Source: Acanthaster planci
Taxonomy: Eukaryota > Echinodermata > Asteroidea > Valvatida > Acanthasteridae
Assembly (NCBI RefSeq): GCF_001949145.1
Contig: NW_019091480.1
Span: forward strand, 456,715 to 478,689
Direction of reading: 5' to 3'
Length of the DNA stretch: 21,975 nucleotides
In this document: positions 1 to 10,105 of the stretch, in pieces
How the letters are laid out: each line of letters starts with the position of its first letter
How positions within the stretch are numbered: position 1 is the first letter of the stretch
Notes under the pieces: generated by a model
Databases searched by the model: none
Told to the model about the DNA's origin: nothing
What the model saw: the letters and a program-made list of their open reading frames with translations, nothing else
Program-made: the position numbers and the translations under genes

Positions 1-54
1 TTGCCCACTCCATATCACCTGGAGAACAACACAGGAACCTTTGTAGGGACTTAC

Positions 55-143
55 TGGACTCGTCCATGCTGGGCAGCCAGATGCAATGCAGTCTGCTCTT
101 CTTCATTCTTAGCTTCCAGATTAGCTCCATGATCCAGTAAGAT
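55..143 (-). CDS. TRPA1-like: TRPA1-like exon 9: ankyrin repeats 12 and 13 (last exon in window)
   Basis: This exon encodes residues 634-662 plus two bases: ILLDHGANLEAK ends repeat 12, and NEEEQTALHLAAQHGRV starts repeat 13 (TALH at 651-654). The acceptor is TTCTTCAG before 143. The donor is GTCCA|GTAAGT after 55, phase 2; reading through it meets TAA at once, so the splice is required. Positions 54-1 are intron 9. By comparison with vertebrate TRPA1, about three to five more repeats and the whole channel domain should follow off the left edge. Confidence 0.88.
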
Positions 144-827
144 CTGAAGAATGAACGGTTATTACATTGCATTTTAATATTCCATTCTGTGGTTGTGGTC
201 AAATTCGTGCAATAACCGTAATGATCACTGTAACTAAACAGTTGGACTATCTACATGTAGTTGACCATCTGGAAGTAGGTCCTAGGGCACAGCCACATCA
301 CTGGTTGTAATGGTTACAAATAGCCTCTATAGCAACAATGCAGAGTGAAGCTTGACAAGAAAGTGATTGTATGTGATGTCACTGGCCATGCATGCCATGA
401 GAGCTGGCAACATGTTATTGACAATGAAATTCCTCAAACCGTTTCAATAAGGGTCACTCCAGTGTCACTGCTCTGCATGTCAACAGTGATAAGAAGCAAT
501 GGAGCCAGTGGTCAAACTGTGGATGAATCTGGCGACCATGGTAACACTTTCACTTGTTACTAGCAGCAGCCCCCTCCCATGGGGGCACATGTACATGTAT
601 GTATTGTGATAACTATTGCATGGTGCCACAGTTCCATGACAGTCACTCCGTACAAAAGCCAGTACAATGCTCTCCACCACTCCAAGGGGCCATCAGAATT
701 GTTCTGTGAAACATTCACACTTAACCTTTAATCCCAGTATGTCTTCCAGTTGGTACTGGATCAATTTCAAATTGGGTTGAATAAAGCACTGTAGTTGTCT
801 AAGTTTTTTCTCCTGCATCAACTGTAC
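144..827 (-). other. Intron 8 (684 bases)
   Basis: Contains TACATGTA near 252 and 590 and AT-rich filler. Short open stretches on both strands have no domain and do not fit the exon chain. Confidence 0.75.
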
Positions 828-941
828 CTTGATGACGTTGATGAAGCCATTCTCAGCAGCTACATGCAGTGGTGTGTTGTTGTAGCGATCACTCGCCATC
901 AACAACTTCTTCGCTTTGTGCTTGCGGTGGTCCAACAAAAC
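828..941 (-). CDS. TRPA1-like: TRPA1-like exon 8: end of ankyrin repeat 11, start of repeat 12
   Basis: This exon encodes residues 596-633 and is phase 0 at both ends. VLLDHRKHKAKKLLMAS is the extended end of repeat 11, about five residues longer than standard. NNTPLHVAAENGFINVIK is repeat 12 (TPLH at 618-621). The acceptor is CATGTTAG before 941 and the donor is ATCAAG|GTACAG after 828. At 114 bases it is one of the small exons. If no splice is assumed, the frame reads on into the intron and falsely appears longer. Confidence 0.9.
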
Positions 942-1649
942 CTAACATGACAACAGTAATTAAAGAAGTTTAGCCTTCAAGCTGACTTGATAACTACTTT
1001 CTGACTGGTGTGATCAAACGTGACCAACATTAATATCAAACATGCATGATCAAAATCATACTGAGCTCAGTAAGGCCAGTTCACACGTCAGGCAAGCCTG
1101 ACAGGGAAGTCAATCTGATGCAGCAAAACATTTGAAGCGAAGTTTGCTTAACTTGAAGTGTGTTCAACTCTTGCACATTCACAGTGCGAGTATGAGATCT
1201 GAGGTCACACTTTCATCATCACATTTACTTTGGGGCCAAGTACTGTATGAACCAAACTTCACACTGCAGAGATTAATTCCCAAAAGACAGTTGATACCGA
1301 TGTTCATCAAATCCTGATTTTGAACCTTTTTCAGTGCTTGAACTCCCTCAAATTTGAGTCTAATTTTCTTTCCGAGCAAGGGACTAAACACCGATGTTTA
1401 CTTATTTTAATGATACATGTTGTAGAGGCAACGACATTGAAGGTATCATTCTTACTGCAATGAAGCAGCCACAATTAATTTGTCATTCTAACTGTGATTA
1501 AGTCATAGGTCATGTGTCACTCTTAGTGCAGTAAAGCAGTCCAGTGCCTTCGCTATTCTCATGTCATTAACAGCGTCCATTGCATGTCATTTTGACTGCA
1601 GTAAAGCAACAACAGTGCGTTGGTTGTCATTACTTTGTTTTTTCTTTAC
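942..1649 (-). other. Intron 7 (708 bases)
   Basis: The only intron in the set with no TACATGTA. Its 3' half on the plus strand (1443-1617) carries a degenerate tandem repeat listed separately. Nothing else is recognised. Confidence 0.75.
1443..1617. repeat. Degenerate tandem repeat, about 71-bp period
   Basis: Three similar 31-34 base blocks start at 1443, 1514 and 1584, built on a core like GTCATTCTTACTGCAGTAAA followed by GCA. A weaker half-period copy starts near 1480, so the array may be an old minisatellite of about 35 bp. It lies inside intron 7. Confidence 0.55.
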
Positions 1650-1833
1650 CTTCAACGCTTGGACTTCATTTTCTTGGGCAGCCCAGTAGATGGAGCTCTT
1701 TTCATGTTTGTCCACAGCACGAATGTTTGCACCGTACTTAAGGAGCACAGAAATGGTTGCACTGTGTCCATTGCTGGCAGCAATCAGCAGCGGGGTAAAG
1801 TTGTCCTTGTCTCTTCGCTCAATCCTTGCACCA
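1650..1833 (-). CDS. TRPA1-like: TRPA1-like exon 7: ankyrin repeats 10 and 11
   Basis: This exon encodes the last base of Ser534 and residues 535-595. It completes repeat 9 (SGARIERR). Repeat 10 includes NFTPLLIAASNGHSATISVL (TPLL at 547-550). Repeat 11 has a degenerate core, SSIYWAAQENEVQAL, where TPLH would be expected (580-583). Vertebrate TRPA1 also has a degenerate repeat followed by an extended linker at this point, which supports the family call. The acceptor is CCAATTTAG before 1833 and the donor is TTGAAG|GTAAAG after 1650, phase 0. Confidence 0.92.
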
Positions 1834-3135
1834 CTAAATTGGTTCCAAAGAAAGGCTAGTTGTCAAGCTATCAACAGCACCATTACATGTTTATCAACAG
1901 TATATGATATTTCGTGTATAACTTGAAAACTGTGGCAAAAAAATAACTTTCAAGGAACTGAATCATGATCTCTTGCCATAAACAGACATTTCCTGGGATA
2001 TAACACACAATAAGAGTGTATTTAAAAATTGGCTTGCATTTGCCCATTGAAAGAGTTTTGGGTTGCAAAAGTATACCGATATCTTTCCTCGTCTTTACAA
2101 GTTGGTAATGCCAACTAGTCAAATTTGTTCAAGTTCAGTCTTAATAATTTCACTCCTATGTCAAACTAGTATAATTTAAAGATGAAAAAGTAACTCAAGT
2201 CAGGCTGAGGTCCAAGTCAGCGACTTGAATCAACACTGGTGATTCATTCTGTTTGATGTATTACTTGGTTTGGCATCACGAGGTAAAGGCGCATCATGTG
2301 GGTGAAAAAATGAGCAGGAATCCTATTGATTTACATTGTGCAAGATTATTCACAAGGTCTATGATTCAAAATTGGCTCTGGTGACTTGGGACTCCTTTTG
2401 TCAGGTTGAGTCACATGAAGTAAATGACTCAGGGTACATGTACATGTATATGAGTGCACCATGATCAGGAAAGCTACATGTACACGTACATGCCATATTT
2501 AAAGGGTCTTTGCCAATCCATTTTTTTACAACAACCCTTGAAATCGTTACTGTGTTTTGTCCACTTTATTTTTCAGAGACTGTTTGGATATTTTAAAAGG
2601 TACATGTAGGCCTAGTTTGTGCCACCTTGGTTTTTATACAAATGTTCATGTTCATAAGCAAAACTGTGATGTCATTCCAGGGAGAAAACCTACATGTACA
2701 CGTACATGTTGCATCGATTTGTAACAAAATCTGTTGGAATTCCTGGCATTTTGCTCGCATCAATTTAGTTTTGTTTGGAGATTCGTTGATGGGTAAGAAC
2801 ATGGCAGTAAACAAATGAGCAAACCTTCATTAGGAATGTTTTCAATGAACAAATGTTAGTTCCCCTTCTGAAAAAAAATCCAACTACAATGTAACTGAGC
2901 AGAGCTCTCCCTATTAAATGACATCCCAGCAACAGTGCCCTTAGTTGTCAGAAAAAGCATGTGCAATTTATAAATAGAAAGTACCCTTTCTAATGCCCTT
3001 AACCACATTAAGGCATCAAATACAGTAGGTTTCACACAATGATTGTTGCACAGAAGGTGCATCTATAAAACAACCATAGCATGGAACCTTTTTAATAGCC
3101 TGCAAGAGTTAAGTGACATGATCTGCCGGTCTCAC
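1834..3135 (-). other. Intron 6 (1302 bases)
   Basis: Contains five TACATGTA copies (about 2440-2700), two of them in the word TACATGTACACGTACATG near 2475 and 2692. A loose inverted similarity links about 2193-2225 and 2378-2412 (TGACTTGG-type words). I see no gene. Confidence 0.7.
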
Positions 3136-3331
3136 CTCTTTAGCAGGTACTCCACAACCTCCTCGCGATTGAATGCACAGGCACGATGTAGAGGGGTTGC
3201 CCGGTCAGCATTGAGTGAGTCCACGTTAGCTGTCTTACTCAACAGCATCTTGACAATGTCCAAATGGCCAGCTGCTGCAGCGATGTGAAGGGGCGTGTTG
3301 CGTTGCTTGTCAAATATGTTCATGTTGGCAC
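3136..3331 (-). CDS. TRPA1-like: TRPA1-like exon 6: ankyrin repeats 7 to 9
   Basis: This exon encodes the rest of Gly469, residues 470-533 and two bases of codon 534. It finishes repeat 7 (GANMNIF). Repeat 8 includes RNTPLHIAAAAGHLDIVKML (TPLH at 481-484). Repeat 9 includes ATPLHRACAFNREEVVEYLL (TPLH at 514-517). The second of these parallels MLHRASLFDHHELADYL of vertebrate TRPA1. The acceptor is TGAATGCAG before 3331 and the donor is AAGAG|GTGAGA after 3136, phase 2. The split codon AG+T gives Ser534. Confidence 0.92.
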
Positions 3332-3602
3332 CTGCATTCACGTATATGCACATGACAAAAACCAAATCAGGTCCTTAAATTTTACTTACACTTTAGCAAG
3401 AGTTTGTATAAGTGTGAGCGATATCAAAAGGAGACTAATGTTAGCAGCATTTGAAATTTTGATACATATTATAAAAATACACAGAGAAGAAATCTATCTA
3501 CATGTACAAGAAGTGTTTGCTGTATTACATGTAGATAGATCAAATCCTATCAACAACGAACCTGAAGAAAGTGAATATTTCATACTTTCCATCCCAAATT
3601 AC
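3332..3602 (-). other. Intron 5 (271 bases) with a perfect inverted repeat
   Basis: This is the shortest intron in the window. It contains the 15-bp inverted repeat at 3492-3506 and 3526-3540, whose arms each hold a TACATGTA core. A 154-codon plus-strand open stretch crosses exons 5 and 6 and this intron and is an antisense artefact. Confidence 0.8.
3492..3540. repeat. Perfect 15-bp inverted repeat, 19-base loop
   Basis: ATCTATCTACATGTA at 3492-3506 is the exact reverse complement of TACATGTAGATAGAT at 3526-3540. It can form a hairpin in DNA or in the transcript of intron 5. Confidence 0.85.
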
Positions 3603-3696
3603 CTTTTTCAAGACACATCTGAACAATCTGTTGTTTGCCACTTTCAACTGCTACGTGCAACGGTGTATTTTGGTCATAGTCAGCATCAGTTAACAT
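3603..3696 (-). CDS. TRPA1-like: TRPA1-like exon 5: start of ankyrin repeat 7
   Basis: This exon encodes residues 438-468 plus one base: MLTDADYDQNTPLHVAVESG followed by KQQIVQMCLEK. TPLH is at 448-451. The helix IVQMCLEKGA closely resembles MIKMCLDNGA of vertebrate TRPA1, including the unusual Met-Cys pair, and is one of the better family markers here. The acceptor is CTGTTTAG before 3696 and the donor is AAAG|GTAATT after 3603, phase 1. The exon is only 94 bases, so it is easily missed by a long-ORF search. Confidence 0.9.
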
Positions 3697-4484
3697 CTAA
3701 ACAGGGGAAAGAAGAAATGTTTCACTGAAGTAAATGAAAAGATTACCACAGTACATGTACATGTAATTATGATTATTAACATGCTATAAGTACATTTCTG
3801 TGATTTAAAAAGGATGGCAATTGTGAGTTGAACAAAGGAGATTTGACTTAAATAATATCCTATTCTGTGACCTCTGACATACTAAATTTGAGCTACATGT
3901 ATTTATCATTTGAGCCAATTTTTGAAAATGAAAAAGTAGTCTCAGAAAAAACTCCTTCAAAGTACAGTGAAACCTCTTTGAATCCAGATGCAAACTAGAA
4001 CGTCAATCTCTGCCTCATCTCAATCTCACCCCAAAGAAACCGTTCTTTGCAGCCATTCTTATTGAAGTACATGAACCCGTATGTTCCAACATTCACCAGT
4101 CCACCACCTGGACTGTTTCTGTATGCTACAACACCGTACTACCAGAGACACATGCACAGATAGAGGGCATTCAGACACCAAGTCCATTTGCTCAACTTCC
4201 CACTCCTAACAAATCTTGGGCATCCTTTGCTTCATCAGCAAGCTGCTGGGTCTGTGCTGATGGGTCTAAACATGCGTAATGCTCTATGTGCATATTGTGT
4301 GTGCATGTACAAGAGCATTCCATGCACTGCTACTGTGCATGCATGATATCCAAGTGCGTAGAGGAATGCATTCACAGGAGCAATTGTTCTGGATATTATG
4401 TATTTTGGTGTCTTGAGTTGGGCTACACACTTTACTCGTATGAGAAATGATAAATAACGGCCAGAATGTGGGCTACTGATGTAC
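3697..4484 (-). other. Intron 4 (788 bases)
   Basis: Contains three TACATGTA copies (near 3753, 3759 and 3894). It also holds a minus-strand open stretch of 47 codons (4138-3995) behind a possible acceptor, described among the findings. The exon 4 to exon 5 join is in phase without it. Confidence 0.75.
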
Positions 4485-4694
4485 CTGTTCCAGGATATTT
4501 TTCTCCTCACCGGCCTCAAACAGCAACTGGACAATGTCCACGTGGCCCTCCATGCAGGCCTTCAGCAGTGGGGTGTTGCCCTCCTCGTCCAGGCACCGCA
4601 GCATGGCACCTTGCTGAATCAGCATCTTGGTAATCACCAGGTGGCCGTGGGTGCAGGCCATGTGCAAAGGGGTCATTAACTGTTTGTCAGTAGC
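4485..4694 (-). CDS. TRPA1-like: TRPA1-like exon 4: ankyrin repeats 5 and 6
   Basis: This exon encodes residues 368-437 and is phase 0 at both ends. Repeat 5 includes LMTPLHMACTHGHLVITKML (TPLH at 375-378). Repeat 6 includes EEGNTPLLKACMEGHVDIVQ (TPLL at 408-411), then LLFEAGEEKNILEQ. The GEE at 429-431 parallels the FGEEHG of vertebrate TRPA1, and the loop that follows is longer, as in that family. The acceptor is CTTGTTAG before 4694 and the donor is GAACAG|GTACAT after 4485, the same donor hexamer as exon 1. Confidence 0.92.
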
Positions 4695-5686
4695 CTAACA
4701 AGCAGGGAGGCAGATTTCGGAGAGGGAGGAAAAAGGCAACTTCTTTAAGCATCATGTACACGTACAGTACTAAGGTGTGATGACTAACCATGGTTTTCAT
4801 AATCACATCATGAAAATGCTTGCAATCGTGCATGTGATATGGTACATGTACAAGTATTCATTTAGAAACACTGTACGTATAAAAATGCATATTTATGAGT
4901 GCAACCGAAAGAATGTAATTAAGAGGGTGGCACTTACATGTACATGTGCCACTGGACAAAGAGAAATGGAAAGGAACATTTCATCTGTAAACTGATGAAT
5001 TCGTCTTTCCTTTGCACTCATAAGCATTATTTGTGGGGTCAAATTCAATGCCTGAATAAATCCAGGATGCAAGTTCTGAAATTTTTTGTGACTGAACAAT
5101 GAAACTTCAATTTTGTACCATTTCAGTGGAACTTGTTTTTACGGCACCACCATGTGATTGCCAAGCGTTGGAATGAATAATTCAACAGCACATTATCAAC
5201 AATCCACCAATCAGGAGACAGATGATTTCTTCTGCCACTGTTCACTTGACTTGTCTTATCAAGTATGAAGTTCTGGGGACTGTTTGAATCACACAGATGT
5301 GGATCTCAACCAGTGATCCCATGGCTAGTTCCCTCTATCCATGACACTGTAGGTGGGTTCTGGTGTCAGTAAACTAATATCAGATCACTGATCAAGCTTG
5401 ATTTATGTGAAACAACACTCGTAATTGAGACCTCTTAAGAACATCAAAATACACAGATTTGGTCATTCATGTTACCAGCTATTCAAATGAACAGTAATAA
5501 AACATTCCTTTGTCATAAGGTGGCCAGGCAACTGGTCCCAGTCACAAAAATCTCTCTCTAGTTTTTCACACTGTTACTTTTAACTGGACCTGTCAATGGT
5601 CTTGTGTCTGGTCTTCTGATAGCCTTAAATTACACACAACACTGCAATGAGCCCACTGAATACAGCTGTGGATTGGAGAAACTCAC
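4695..5686 (-). other. Intron 3 (992 bases)
   Basis: AT-rich sequence with TACATGTA near 4841 and 4936, and no tandem array or gene signal that I can support. Confidence 0.75.
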
Positions 5687-5961
5687 TTCAAACTTGATTT
5701 TCTCGGAGCTGAGCAGTTCCTTGGTGGCGATGTCATTTCCTCTCATGGCAGCAAAATGCAGCGGTGTCTGTCCGTAGATGTCTTGCGCATTGACGTCTGC
5801 TCCTTCAGCCTCCAGATAGGAGATGACACCTCCTGACATATCATCATTGTCATCGTCATCGTCATCTCCAGAGCCGGTCGGTGATGCCTTGGTAGAGGAA
5901 CGTTTGCAACGTGCAGCATGGTGCATGGGCGTGGTGTTATCTTCACCCTTACACTGGGGAT
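5687..5961 (-). CDS. TRPA1-like: TRPA1-like exon 3: ankyrin repeat 3 with acidic insertion, repeat 4
   Basis: This exon encodes the end of codon 276 (Asp) through residue 367. Repeat 3 begins GEDNTTPMHHAARC (TPMH at 286-289). It is then interrupted by about 22 extra residues, Ser/Thr/Lys-rich and then strongly acidic (six Asp, Asn, two Asp at 308-316), before resuming with SYLEAEGADVNAQ. Repeat 4 carries QTPLHFAAMRGNDIATKELL (TPLH at 341-344). The distance between consensus histidines is 55 instead of 33, which marks the insertion. The acceptor is CATCCTAG before 5961 and the donor is TTTGAA|GTGAGT after 5687, phase 0. The Asp run is encoded by GAT/GAC codons visible as a tcatc-type repeat on the plus strand. 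Confidence 0.9.
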
Positions 5962-6963
5962 CTAGGATGGAGGTGAATCAAATGAAATCAATATCTGACT
6001 TTTTATAGATAGCATACCCTTTGATGAAAAAAAGGATCTGAGGTGGCACCATGTAACTCTTTTTGTGAGTGAGTGATTTTCTGGAAAGAACTGGTGGACC
6101 CAACTTGTTTGACAGTACATGCTCTGTCTGTTGCCTGGACAAAGAATTTGTCCCAGAGAGCTTCATGGAAAACAACCAATGGGAGAGCGGCAAACATGAC
6201 AAGAGGACAGTGCACTTGAACTTCTAGTTTTCCTAAATGGCCTACATGTACATGTAACAGTAGGGATTTCTTGTTGGGAACTCTATGCAAGGGCAACACA
6301 AGCCATTTCAAAAACCAGGAGCCCCCAATGTTTATCCTCAGAAAGGTCTGGATATGGCTCATGGGTTGACACTGGTGATATTATACCAGCTACATGTACT
6401 ACACTAAGAAGATGGTGAACACTCAGTGAGTGCCAAAGAGTCACGTGATGTAAATCTTGTCACACAATGAACATGATAAAATGTGTAAACTTGAGTTAAC
6501 CGAGTTAACTCCCTTAACAATGGTTATAGTGGTACTACATCACTCCTGCCGGTGTATTGGAACAATGTACTGTACATGCATGACATTTACCATGTGTACA
6601 TGTACAGTGCTGTGCATTCTAAGAGCCACTTTATGCAAGTCACCATTGATGATGGGGGAAGTCGTCCTTGTGTAGGCCTACATATGTATATGTAGACTTC
6701 GGCTGATGGGCATTCTCAACATACATGTACCTTACCTTCAAGTCTGTTGTTAATTTATAATCACCTCTGTCATCACTGACAAGACACTCATGCTGAGAGT
6801 ATCAGTGAAGTTTCCCATGAATGTCCTCTAAAACTAAACACCACAGAACCTCAGTTTGTCTTTACAATCCCAACAGTACTGGGCTCTTCTAAACAAGGTC
6901 AAAACAAGACATTAATGTTTGAGGATCAGGCTATTCATGGATTAAAGATGATTATGCCTTTAC
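5962..6963 (-). other. Intron 2 (1002 bases)
   Basis: The intron holds five TACATGTA copies (near 6242, 6248, 6391, 6599 and 6722) and a near-palindrome around 6679-6696. A minus-strand open stretch of 119 codons (6362-6003) starts and ends inside the intron, has no recognisable domain and does not fit the phase-1 exon chain. I treat it as noncoding or a decayed repeat. Confidence 0.75.
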
Positions 6964-7132
6964 CTGCATGGTGCTTAATGAGCAGCTTAACAATCTCTTC
7001 ATGGTTGTAGCGAGCTGCATAATGAAGTGCACTCAGGTTGTTCTCGTCTAGTTTGTTGACGCGCCGTCGTTTGTTGGAGCCTATCTGCTCCAGATAGCGA
7101 CTCATAAGTTCAGTTGCTCCATCACGGGCAGC
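6964..7132 (-). CDS. TRPA1-like: TRPA1-like exon 2: ankyrin repeats 1 and 2
   Basis: This exon encodes residues 220-275 plus the first base of codon 276. Repeat 1 continues from exon 1 (AARDGATELMSRYLEQ) and includes a basic KRRR turn. Repeat 2 carries SALHYAARYNHEEIVKLLIK, with SALH at residues 253-256. The acceptor is CCTTGCAG before 7132 and the donor is GCAG|GTAAAG after 6964, phase 1. The split codon is completed by AT from exon 3 to give Asp, producing the typical ankyrin ending HHADPQ. Confidence 0.9.
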
Positions 7133-7400
7133 CTGCAAGGGGGAAAAGTACATGTTATATCGGTTGACAAACTGTTCTAAATGGAATCAAATTTTAAAAT
7201 TCCAACTTTGTTTTCATGCCATTAGCACCCAGTTTTACTTTATATACAGGACTACATACGTAACACATGTGTACATGTACGTGTACAATGTACATGTACC
7301 TGTATGTACGGGAACAGTATTTAAAACATTTTTTTGAATGAATGATCCCTGAGGTACATGTACGGTATAGGGTGTTAACTAACTACATGCAGTTACTGAA

Positions 7401-7472
7401 AGCAGGAACCACATGTGCTAGTCCATGTACATGTGTAGCAGGAACCACATGTGCTAGTCCATGTACATGTAT
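7401..7472. repeat. Tandem duplication of a 36-bp unit
   Basis: Units at 7401-7436 and 7437-7472 begin AGCAGGAACCACATGTGCTA and differ only at the penultimate base. A third partial unit (AGCAGG) begins near 7477. The near-identity suggests a recent duplication. Confidence 0.9.
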
Positions 7473-7710
7473 GTGAAGCAGGGGTTTAGAAAACGTGCGT
7501 AACATGTACGCTTCCTGACTTGGAAATTTAGTCAAAATACGCAGCATAAAATTTTGTGCAGAACGTAAAATACACAGAAAGTAGAAAGAGTACCATAAGT
7601 TTCTACATTTTTCATGTTAACATTCGTAGCCGACTCTACTGAAACCTGATTTTTTCATGTTTGTCTACGAACAGCTTTTCACGCTGGTCTGTGCAAAACC
7701 ATGATAAGTT

Positions 7711-7729
7711 ATTCAGAAAAATTCTGAAT
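7711..7729. repeat. Small perfect hairpin
   Basis: ATTCAGAA and TTCTGAAT, eight base pairs, flank a three-A loop. It lies in a stretch upstream of the possible retroposon tail. Confidence 0.6.
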
Positions 7730-7985
7730 CGACGAGAAAGACTCAAAGCAAAACAAAGGTGTCATGTTCAGGAATGCAGTAGTAAACCGAAATGGGCTTC
7801 TGTGCACGCACTGTACGCATGGATCGTTTTTGTGTACAAAAACGTGGTCACCAGACTCCCTGAAGACACATGCAGCAAAATTGATTTCCAGCCCACGGCG
7901 ACCACACTATTTGCACACAGGGATAGAGTTTGAGTTGAGCATGTGCTTACAGCAGCCCGTCAACATGCATGATTTGGCATTTTAA

Positions 7986-8051
7986 TTGATTGTAAAGCAC
8001 CTTAGAGCCTTGAGGAACAAGGCACTGTATAAAAAAGTGTGAATAATAAAA
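7986..8051 (+). mobile_element. Possible LINE/SINE 3' tail
   Basis: The stretch TGTAAAGCACCTTAGAGCCT, then GGCACTGTATAAAA and a TAATAAAA end resembles the conserved 3' tail of L2/CR1-type LINEs and the SINEs that borrow it (TGTAAAGCGCCTTGAG..., GGCGCTATATAA...). I see no pol III boxes or reverse transcriptase upstream (7620-7985), so the body is either short or decayed. Confidence 0.5.
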
Positions 8052-8264
8052 TGGCATCCACCCGCTGTAGCCTTACACCTGCCACTGTACATACATACAT
8101 GTACATCCATGGGCGGATACAGACTCTGTGCATGTACAGTATTTTGTCTATGGTATCATGAGTTCATGATTATCTCTAAGCCTTTTTTTTTACTATATTT
8201 TTTCAAGAGAAATAACAAGTACCGGTACATGTATTATTATATTTACTAAGGTACATGTAAAAGG

Positions 8265-8295
8265 ACTGAGTACCAGCATAATACCGGTACTCAGT
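8265..8295. repeat. Perfect 10-bp inverted repeat around a CCGGTAC cluster
   Basis: ACTGAGTACC at 8265-8274 pairs with GGTACTCAGT at 8286-8295 with an 11-base loop. A related ACCGGTAC word occurs at 8221-8228. Confidence 0.75.
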
Positions 8296-9435
8296 TTCTC
8301 CACCACCACTGTACATGTGTTACGGACTACAGTGTTCTCCCTCTCATGAAGAGGAATACAATACTAAAAAACACTGAGGGAAAAAGAGTACTGTACTCTA
8401 CTCTAAGAAAGGATGTGGGTATTGTACTCATGGCTTGAAGAAATGTATTAGAAATGTACATATACTGTATCTAAATCCCTGGTGTCCATGTAGTTCATCA
8501 ACCCCCAATACCAGGACACAATATGCAACTTTTGTTGCCAGTGTACAAGGTAAGGTACACCTGTAGGTCTTCTAAGACAAATATCTGAGGTCTAAATTTG
8601 CATGTTAACTTCCATAACATTTTTTCAGGAGAAAGTAAACTTTTAAATCTTCTCATTTTTTTCTGGCAGAGTGATTTTCTGTCCATACATGTACAGTGTG
8701 CATGTATTCTCACCACAACCACAAGACCACAGGGTACTGTAACTGGGCATTCTGGTTTTCGTCTACAGATGACAAAGTGAGGATAAAGTCAATTTGCATC
8801 AATCACACAGACTGAATACAAGTACAGTACACTGTACATGTACCTCTAGTGTCAAAGATAAACCACATGTTGAACAAGATTTCTGCAATTGTTTCACACA
8901 TCCTTTTTGTGTTAGGCTTTGTAAAAAAAATGTTTAGCGTCCCCACCCGCTTCCTTTTAGGGGCCACCTCAATTTTATTATTTTTAATAAAAAGTTGGTA
9001 AAAACTGCAAGAGGTCACATGATCAATCAGAAAATGAAAAACTTCTGTAAACAGTAGACTCTGTTGGTGACCATGTGATCTCCCGTTCAAACATGTCTTC
9101 AAATGTCCACATGTGGCCATGGCTGAAAACTGCACACAAGTCTACAATGTATGGAAATGGTGGCCATCTTGAAAAAAGACTCATCCTCCCAACAATACAT
9201 TCATGCACCGTATCTTTCAAAAACCTGAATCTTCCACATGGTTTTTGTTTACCTGTTTTATTATTTTTGGTTTGTTTTTAACTTGGCTTCAAACACATCC
9301 TGACTTGGTTCAAGAACTGTAAGTCACCATGGTAGCCTAAGGACAAATATTTGCAAACTCTGGGTATAATCCGAAGCAACAATGTGAATGCACATGTACA
9401 TGTATGTACTTTGCCCTGCTTAAAAAAGGGATCAG

Positions 9436-9524
9436 GTCAACTCGACCCAATACCAACTCGAACCCATGCGAATTCAGAGTCTCAGACACAAGCCAACTCG
9501 GACTTATGCCAACTCAGACCCAAC
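9436..9524 (+). repeat. Degenerate CCAACTCGACCC-type repeat
   Basis: Four loosely related units start near 9437, 9453, 9493 and 9509, each with the core (C)CAACTC(G/A)GAC. Spacing is about 16-18 bases, with one interruption. Confidence 0.5.
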
Positions 9525-10079
9525 CCAAACCTACATGTACCAACCTAAGGAGGACTTGATTTAAAAAACTTCTCTCAACAAGGAGGAGAATTTGGTATAT
9601 TTTTCGGTATATGTAATTTAAAGCATCTAAGAAATAACTTTTAAAAAATATAAGCCATGAAAAAAAGAGCACAAAATTGACGGGAAATGATGAGAAAAGT
9701 TTAGCTTTCTTCATTCTCTTACCGTTTATAATCACTCTCACTATACCAACATATTTGCCAAGTCTTATACCTCTAAATCACTGAAAATTATCTTCAAGTT
9801 TGACTGCTTTAAAAATGTACCGGTACAATACATGTATGTTGGTTGCGAACGTCATATTTGACTGAATTTTGATGACATTCAAAACTTTGACAAAACACGC
9901 ATGATGTTCGAAAATGCCGAAAATGCTGTCACATGTAGTGCTTAAAAATTCCATGTGTGATGTTCACTTTGCCACTTATTTTGGAGATACATGTATCTCC
10001 GCTGAAAATTAAATAAGGAGTGGTACATGTATACAGTACCCAATACTTACCAGGTTTTATAAAAATGGATATCAGAGTT

Positions 10080-10105
10080 GGGGGGGGGGACAAAATCTGT
10101 CCCCC
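10080..10105. repeat. G-run hairpin
   Basis: A run of ten G (10080-10089) starts a stem GGGGGACA at 10085-10092 that pairs perfectly with TGTCCCCC at 10098-10105 across a five-base loop. Confidence 0.7.

Noticed and set aside
3264-3728. 154-codon plus-strand open frame
   Set aside because: It runs antisense through TRPA1-like exons 5 and 6 and intron 5. The minus strand there has matching splice sites and an unbroken ankyrin register.
6003-6362. 119-codon minus-strand open frame in intron 2
   Set aside because: No domain recognised and no place in the exon chain, which joins in phase without it. It may be chance or a decayed repeat.
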